Assembly (NCBI GenBank): GCA_002725365.1
Contig: PBOW01000011.1
Coordinates: forward strand, 1-10,083
Direction of reading: 5' to 3'
Origin: Chloroflexota bacterium
GTDB taxonomy: Bacteria > Chloroflexota > Dehalococcoidia > UBA2979
Length of the DNA stretch: 10,083 nt
Shown: piece by piece, positions 6,356 through 10,083 of the stretch
Numbering within the stretch: the first letter of the stretch is position 1
Layout of the letters: each line of letters opens with the position of its first letter
Made by a program: the position numbers and the translations under genes
Notes under the pieces: model-generated
What the model saw: the letters and a program-made list of their open reading frames with translations, nothing else
What the model was told of the DNA's origin: nothing
Databases searched by the model: none

Positions 6356-7150
6356 TTATCTGCCTTTGAACTCAGGCTTTCTTTTCTCTGCAAAAGCTCG
6401 TGGCCCTTCTTTTGCATCTTCGGTGAAGCCAAGTCTGGCCTGCATAGCCGATTCAAGTCGAAGGCCGTCACCTAATGGCATGTACTGCGCTCGCACCGAG
6501 AGTTCTTTGATCGCTCTCACCGCCAAAGGGGGCATAGCCGCTAATTCTTCGGCTCGCTCCATCGCGGTTTCATGAACTTTGTCATGTTCTACTACTTCAT
6601 TAATCAACCCGTAATGTGCAGCTCGTTCTGCAGTCAGCCTTCTTCCGAGAAGAAGCACCTCCATCGCAATCGGATAAGGTAACTGTCTGATAGTTCGTTG
6701 CGTACCTCCGTTACCGGGTAAGATGCCTCGTTTCACTTCTGAGAGGTCGAATAGAGCATGCTCTGAAGCAACACGGATGTCAGTGGCGAGCAATAGTGTC
6801 ATTCCTCCGGCGAGACACAGTCCGTTAATGCCGGCAACAACTGGTTTCCAGACTTCGAGTCCTCGGTTGAGGATTTGGTTGCTTTGGGTTTGCCAAAATT
6901 CGTGAGCTTCGGGGCGCTGTGGTATCGTTTGCTTAAGATCAGCACCCGCGGAGAATACTTGTTTCTCCGGAGGACGATTGGGCTGCGATGCGGCAGTCAC
7001 TACTGCTACCCAAATTTCAGGATTATCACGTACCTCGACCCAAGATTCAGACAACTTGGAATACATGTCTGGAGTCATCGCATTCAAGGCCTCCGGCCGG
7101 TTGATAGTGATTGTGGCTATGTGGTTAGCTACCTCGAAATCAATGGTCAT
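6356..7150 (-). CDS. Enoyl-CoA hydratase/isomerase (crotonase) family protein
   Basis: This 264-residue crotonase has the usual length. Family features are INRPEALNAM near 17-25, the first oxyanion-hole segment FSAGADLK at 66-73, the second at LAGGMTLLL about 113-121, and both Glu residues that hydratases use to add water: E138 (in DLSEVKRGILPGNGGTQR) and E164 (AMEVLLLGRR). With both present, genuine hydration of a 2-enoyl-CoA is likelier than an isomerase or decarboxylase role, though the substrate is unknown. The basic C-terminus ending in EKRKPEFKGR is typical. GAGGAG about 7 bases before the ATG is a good ribosome site. It lies 47 bases after the acyl-CoA dehydrogenase, and the pair would carry out consecutive beta-oxidation steps. 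Confidence 0.92.
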   Translation of the reverse strand: MTIDFEVANHIATITINRPEALNAMTPDMYSKLSESWVEVRDNPEIWVAVVTAASQPNRPPEKQVFSAGADLKQTIPQRPEAHEFWQTQSNQILNRGLEVWKPVVAGINGLCLAGGMTLLLATDIRVASEHALFDLSEVKRGILPGNGGTQRTIRQLPYPIAMEVLLLGRRLTAERAAHYGLINEVVEHDKVHETAMERAEELAAMPPLAVRAIKELSVRAQYMPLGDGLRLESAMQARLGFTEDAKEGPRAFAEKRKPEFKGR

Positions 7151-7197
7151 TTGTATTTCTCCTCAGATAATGATGAAATCTCTGTGTTATTGGGTAT

Positions 7198-8367
7198 CTA
7201 GGATCCACTTCGGATGTTCAGCAAGTCGCGAGCCATGACAATTCTTTGCACCTCAGAGGGTCCTTCACCGATGCGGCGGATGCGTAGCTCTCGATACCAC
7301 CTTTCTAATGGAAGATCTTTACTCATTCCCAATCCTCCAAATATTTGCATCGAACGGTCGACTACCCGTCCAGCACCTTCTGTGGACACGAGTTTTGCCA
7401 TAGATGATTCGAATCGGAAAGGTTCTCCTCGTTGGGCGAGGTCAGCAGCAGCTAGGCAGGCCCAGCGCCCTGTTCGAATATCAATTTCGTTGTCTACCAA
7501 CATCCATTGGATTGCCTGCCGGTTCGCAAGCGGTTGTCCAAATGTTTCTCTTTGTTTGGCCCAGTCAGTTGCCATTTCGTGGGCATAGATTGCGACGCCC
7601 AAGCCAGTTGCTGAATAAGGAATACGCTGCATACTCAGATATTCGTTTGCCAAGGCAAACCCTCCCCCTTCCTCACCAAGGAGATTCTCTTTCGGTATAC
7701 GCATATCTGTGAAGGATAGTTCTGTGGTGTAGTGAGCACGGAGTACCTGGACAAGCCTTTCAACTCGGAACCCAGGTGTGTCAGTATCGACTATGAATGC
7801 GCTCACACCTTCTCTTCCCTTGGAGGGATCTGTCCGAACGTAAACAATTCCAAAATCGGCGGTATCCGCGCCTGAGTTCCACAGTTTCCCTCCGTTTATT
7901 ACCCAGTCGTCGCCATCCTTTACACCTCTTGTTTTGATTGCACGAGCTGGGTCCGATCCACCGCTAGGTTCACTGAGCCCAAAAAAGGAGCTTTTCTCAC
8001 CTCTGATCACTGGCCACAAATATTTCTCTTTTTGCTCTTCTGTGGCATTATAAAGTTGGCCGGGAGGTCCACTGCCGAACACTCCGTATGCAGGCGAATA
8101 TAAGCCGGCTCTGTGTTGCGAAAGTTCCTCAGCCACAAGGGTACGTGTTACCAAATCTACACCTGGGCCACCGTATTCGGTAGGAACATCCATTTTATAG
8201 AGACCCATGTCTTTAACCATACCTACCAGTCTGTCTTTTTCGGACTCTGGTAGAGAAAAAGCATCTGGGTCGAGCTCCTCTTCAAGCGGTCTTATTTCAT
8301 CTCTGATAAGTCGTCGCACATTATCGATGATGAGCTGCTGTTCGTCAGTGATTTTAAAATCAACCAT
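7198..8367 (-). CDS. Acyl-CoA dehydrogenase
   Basis: This 389-residue FAD enzyme introduces a 2,3-double bond into an acyl-CoA and passes electrons to electron-transfer flavoprotein. Domains follow the family: an N-terminal helical part (about 1-118), a middle beta-domain with GLSEPSGGSDPA at 130-141 and WVINGGKLWNSGA at 155-167, and a C-terminal helical domain with KQRETFGQPL at 271-280 and QIFGGLGMSKDLPLERWYREL at its end. The catalytic base is probably E368 in RRIGEGPSEVQR, matching the Glu of medium-chain dehydrogenase. Chain length or branching preference cannot be read. GGAGG lies 11 bases before the ATG within the end of the preceding gene, whose stop is only 6 bases upstream, so translation is probably coupled. 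The neighbours fit a full acyl-CoA degradation cycle. Confidence 0.94.
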   Translation of the reverse strand: MVDFKITDEQQLIIDNVRRLIRDEIRPLEEELDPDAFSLPESEKDRLVGMVKDMGLYKMDVPTEYGGPGVDLVTRTLVAEELSQHRAGLYSPAYGVFGSGPPGQLYNATEEQKEKYLWPVIRGEKSSFFGLSEPSGGSDPARAIKTRGVKDGDDWVINGGKLWNSGADTADFGIVYVRTDPSKGREGVSAFIVDTDTPGFRVERLVQVLRAHYTTELSFTDMRIPKENLLGEEGGGFALANEYLSMQRIPYSATGLGVAIYAHEMATDWAKQRETFGQPLANRQAIQWMLVDNEIDIRTGRWACLAAADLAQRGEPFRFESSMAKLVSTEGAGRVVDRSMQIFGGLGMSKDLPLERWYRELRIRRIGEGPSEVQRIVMARDLLNIRSGS

Positions 8368-8373
8368 TCTAGT

Positions 8374-8799
8374 TCAGTCCTCCATTGCACTTTCTTGGGT
8401 TTTCCAGTGATATCTCCCAAGTTTTGGGATGTCCTCTTGGTCTTCGAGATTTGCAGGCGGCAGCCGCCCGTGATCTTCATTAAATCTTGTCAAAATTTCT
8501 ATCCAGCGGCTGTAGTACATATGATTGACTTCGTACCGATAGTATTTGGCTTTTTCTTTTATGGTAGGTAGTACCTGGCCCATTTTCGGATGAGTCCAGT
8601 TGGCGTCCTCTAATCGCTCGGTGTCCGCAAAGCAAAGAAACAACTCACCCCTCAGCCCAAAAGGAGATTTTCCCGACGCCTTACCTATATATATTGTTTT
8701 TCGGTCCTCATCAGCTATTTCAAAGACCCCCATAGCACCTGGTAGTGATTTGAAGTTAATTTCATCGTCCCACTCAGTCCATGGTTTTCTAATTCTCAT
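8374..8799 (-). CDS. Small GIY-YIG-like domain protein
   Basis: This 141-residue protein does not belong to any beta-oxidation family I know. Its N-terminal half resembles the GIY-YIG nuclease fold: PGAMGVFEIAD (20-30) has GVF where GIY is expected, IYIGKA (36-41) is the YIG motif followed by Lys as in UvrC, and R50 in FGLRGEL follows at about the expected distance. E101 (RWIEILTRFN) could be the metal-binding Glu, with N107 behind it. The first motif Tyr is replaced by F26. The tail (about 113-141) is acidic and polar without clear structure. If the match is right it could be a nuclease or a non-catalytic relative. Nothing in the operon explains a nuclease. It sits 7 bases after the DUF35 gene (AGGTAGGGA as ribosome site) and 6 before the dehydrogenase, so it is surely co-transcribed. 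The fold call rests on motif reading only. Confidence 0.6.
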   Translation of the reverse strand: MRIRKPWTEWDDEINFKSLPGAMGVFEIADEDRKTIYIGKASGKSPFGLRGELFLCFADTERLEDANWTHPKMGQVLPTIKEKAKYYRYEVNHMYYSRWIEILTRFNEDHGRLPPANLEDQEDIPKLGRYHWKTQESAMED

Positions 8800-8806
8800 T
8801 AGTTCC

Positions 8807-9232
8807 CTACCTTATTTTTTCAAATAGAAGCATTGCTTCTGTTTCGCTAATTTTCTCTATCCGTGCAGCAACGCGGTCACCTATCTCTAGGACGTCATCT
8901 GATTCAAACATCGCCGCTAGCATTCTCGGTCCGTCATCAAGTTGCACAGTGGAAACGAAGTACGGGATAAAAGGTTTAAATGCCGGATGATATGGTTGAT
9001 GGACTTTAACAAACGAATACACGCTACCTTCACCGGTTGAACTGACTTCAGTTAGATCGGTCGAGCCACATTCATAGCAGAACGATTCAAACGGGTATTG
9101 ATTTTTGTTGCAGAGCATACAAGCTTGCAGAACGAGGCGTCCTTCAGCAAGGTTTTCTCTATAGCTTTTGTTCAGTTCTGTGATTGGCGGTACCAAGTCT
9201 TCGAAAGCATTGAAATTTTCTTTTATTTGCAT
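8807..9232 (-). CDS. DUF35 zinc-ribbon/OB-fold protein, partner of the thiolase-like protein
   Basis: This 141-residue protein has the two-part DUF35 layout: an N-terminal helix, a rubredoxin-like zinc ribbon with C38, C41, C52 and C55 (CxxC, 10 residues, CxxC), then an OB-fold from about 66 to 141 (GEGSVYSFVKV, PYFVSTVQLDDGPRMLAAMF, EIGDRVAARIEKI). Such proteins bind acyl-CoA or form stable complexes with thiolase-superfamily proteins; ChsH2's DUF35 domain pairing with Ltp2 in sterol side-chain cleavage is the best-studied case, and archaeal HMG-CoA synthase/thiolase complexes use a similar bridge. The ATG overlaps the last base of the thiolase stop codon (TAATG), a sign of translational coupling and of a 1:1 complex. 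GGAG lies about 9 bases before the start. Confidence 0.9.
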   Translation of the reverse strand: MQIKENFNAFEDLVPPITELNKSYRENLAEGRLVLQACMLCNKNQYPFESFCYECGSTDLTEVSSTGEGSVYSFVKVHQPYHPAFKPFIPYFVSTVQLDDGPRMLAAMFESDDVLEIGDRVAARIEKISETEAMLLFEKIR

Positions 9233-10083
9233 TAGTTTGCTCCAATATTGGAAAGCAGCATGGTTGCATGTGTAGTCATTATTCCTCCCTGTTGACTCAC
9301 AAGGCCCACTTCTGCACCCTCTACCTGCCGATTTTCACACTCGCCACGTAGCTGTCGCACAGCTTCCACCACCAATTGAGTCCCGGGCATTCCAGTCTCC
9401 GAAAGCAGACCCCCAGACGTATTGCAGGGCAGTTCGCCTCCTAGATGAGTTCGTTTCTCTTCATAGAACGATCCTCCCTCACCCTTTTTTACGAATCCAT
9501 ATTCCTCCAGGCTTATCAAAGGAACAATAGTGAAGCAGTCATAAATTTCGCAAAAATCGACATCGTCCGTCGTCATCTGTGCTGAATCGAAGGCCATCTT
9601 ACCTGCTATCGCTGCCCCACTTGTAGCTAGTTCAGGACGTCGAAAGAAGTCCCACGATGGGTGCCCTTGACCTATGCCTTCTATGTAGATTGGATCCTTA
9701 TTCAGTTCTTTTGCATTTTCTTCCGTTGTGATGATGTAAGCTGCGCCTCCGTCTGAAACCGGACAGCAGTCAAGTAATCGGAAAGGCTCTGCCACCCATC
9801 GCGACGCGAGGTACTCTTCTAAGGTGAATAATTCTTGGAATTGAGCTCCTGGATTCATACTTGCGTGAGTCCGATGAGCTATTGCCACGTTTGCTAATTG
9901 TTCGGGTGTTGTCCCGTATTCGTACATGTGTCTTTTAGCGACCATTGCATAGCTTGATGGGGCACCGAATAGCCCCGCGAGAGCATCCTCTCCTCGTGGT
10001 CTAGCATACGAAGCTCGGGTACCAGTTCTAGGATTGTCTCCATACGAAATAGCAATATATTCTGCCTGCCCAAGCTCTATCGC
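9232..10083 (-). CDS. Thiolase-like (SCP-x/lipid-transfer type) protein, C-terminal part
   Basis: The frame is open to the right edge, so the N-terminus lies outside; 283 residues are visible. An ATG at 9945 is internal: the 46 codons before it continue the thiolase fold (AIELGQAEYIAISYG is the segment just after the nucleophile helix). Recognisable parts are LLDCCPVSDGGAA, EIYDCFTIVPLISLEEYGF (fragment residues 179-197), NTSGGLLSETGMPGTQ (221-236) and VSQQGGIMTTH (262-272). These identify the SCP-x/nonspecific lipid-transfer branch. Classical thiolases carry His in HDCF or GHP motifs and Cys in CxG; here those places read Tyr (181), Met (232) and SQQGG, so ordinary thiolysis is doubtful. An aldolase role like Ltp2, or a different acyl-CoA cleavage, is possible. 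It is the first visible gene of the operon and overlaps the DUF35 gene by one base. Confidence 0.88.
   Translation of the reverse strand, partial: AIELGQAEYIAISYGDNPRTGTRASYARPRGEDALAGLFGAPSSYAMVAKRHMYEYGTTPEQLANVAIAHRTHASMNPGAQFQELFTLEEYLASRWVAEPFRLLDCCPVSDGGAAYIITTEENAKELNKDPIYIEGIGQGHPSWDFFRRPELATSGAAIAGKMAFDSAQMTTDDVDFCEIYDCFTIVPLISLEEYGFVKKGEGGSFYEEKRTHLGGELPCNTSGGLLSETGMPGTQLVVEAVRQLRGECENRQVEGAEVGLVSQQGGIMTTHATMLLSNIGAN

Noticed and set aside
6875..7238. Rightward frames across the hydratase start and the dehydrogenase end
   Set aside because: They are opposite two strongly supported genes and show no recognisable protein features.
7214..7712. Rightward frames of 100-124 codons opposite the acyl-CoA dehydrogenase
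   Set aside because: Ser/Arg-rich shadow translations of a conserved gene's antisense strand, without start-site support.
9232..9945. Thiolase gene starting at the ATG at 9945
   Set aside because: The frame continues without a stop to the window edge and the extra 46 residues match the thiolase fold, so the gene is truncated by the window rather than short.

Overview
This is a mid-GC bacterial chromosomal segment. Genes on the left half read rightward and genes on the right half read leftward, converging near 5400. Every long gene belongs to a recognisable metabolic family except a partial membrane protein at the left edge. I see no tRNA, rRNA, insertion sequence, CRISPR array or phage gene. 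The mix of branched-chain amino-acid synthesis with a thiolase-like/DUF35, acyl-CoA dehydrogenase, crotonase and SMP-30 catabolic cluster would suit a free-living heterotroph. It reminds me of marine or soil Chloroflexota (SAR202-like) or of actinobacteria. This is an impression from gene content and protein flavour, not a proven assignment.

Left part (1-1716, +): the C-terminal end of an unrecognised membrane protein, then a complete FAD-dependent oxidoreductase of the geranylgeranyl reductase family. A perfect palindrome and a -10-like box lie just upstream of the reductase start, hinting at a leaderless or nearly leaderless transcript.

Centre (1717-5392, +): an ilvB-ilvN-ilvC operon encoding the two acetolactate synthase subunits and ketol-acid reductoisomerase, the first two steps of valine, leucine and isoleucine synthesis. 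The 310-base stretch before ilvB is not empty. It holds a short ORF (1757-1837, 26 codons plus stop) with six Val codons plus Leu and Ile codons. Its stop codon runs directly into a GC-rich stem-loop (1837-1856), the arrangement expected of a transcription-attenuation leader peptide. A second promoter-like site after the stem-loop could bypass it.

Right part (5411-10083, -): six tightly spaced genes transcribed leftward, in the order thiolase-like protein (truncated by the right edge), DUF35 zinc-ribbon/OB protein, GIY-YIG-like small protein, acyl-CoA dehydrogenase, enoyl-CoA hydratase and SMP-30/lactonase-type beta-propeller. Together they look like an operon for breaking down an acyl-CoA, possibly a branched or sterol-like side chain. 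The substrate cannot be read from sequence. The thiolase-like protein lacks the usual His and the C-terminal Cys of thiolases and is paired with a DUF35 partner, so it may be an aldolase or another repurposed enzyme.

Points most worth a second look: the ilv leader peptide and its unusual termination structure; the altered thiolase/DUF35 pair; and a nuclease-fold (GIY-YIG-like) protein embedded in a catabolic operon.
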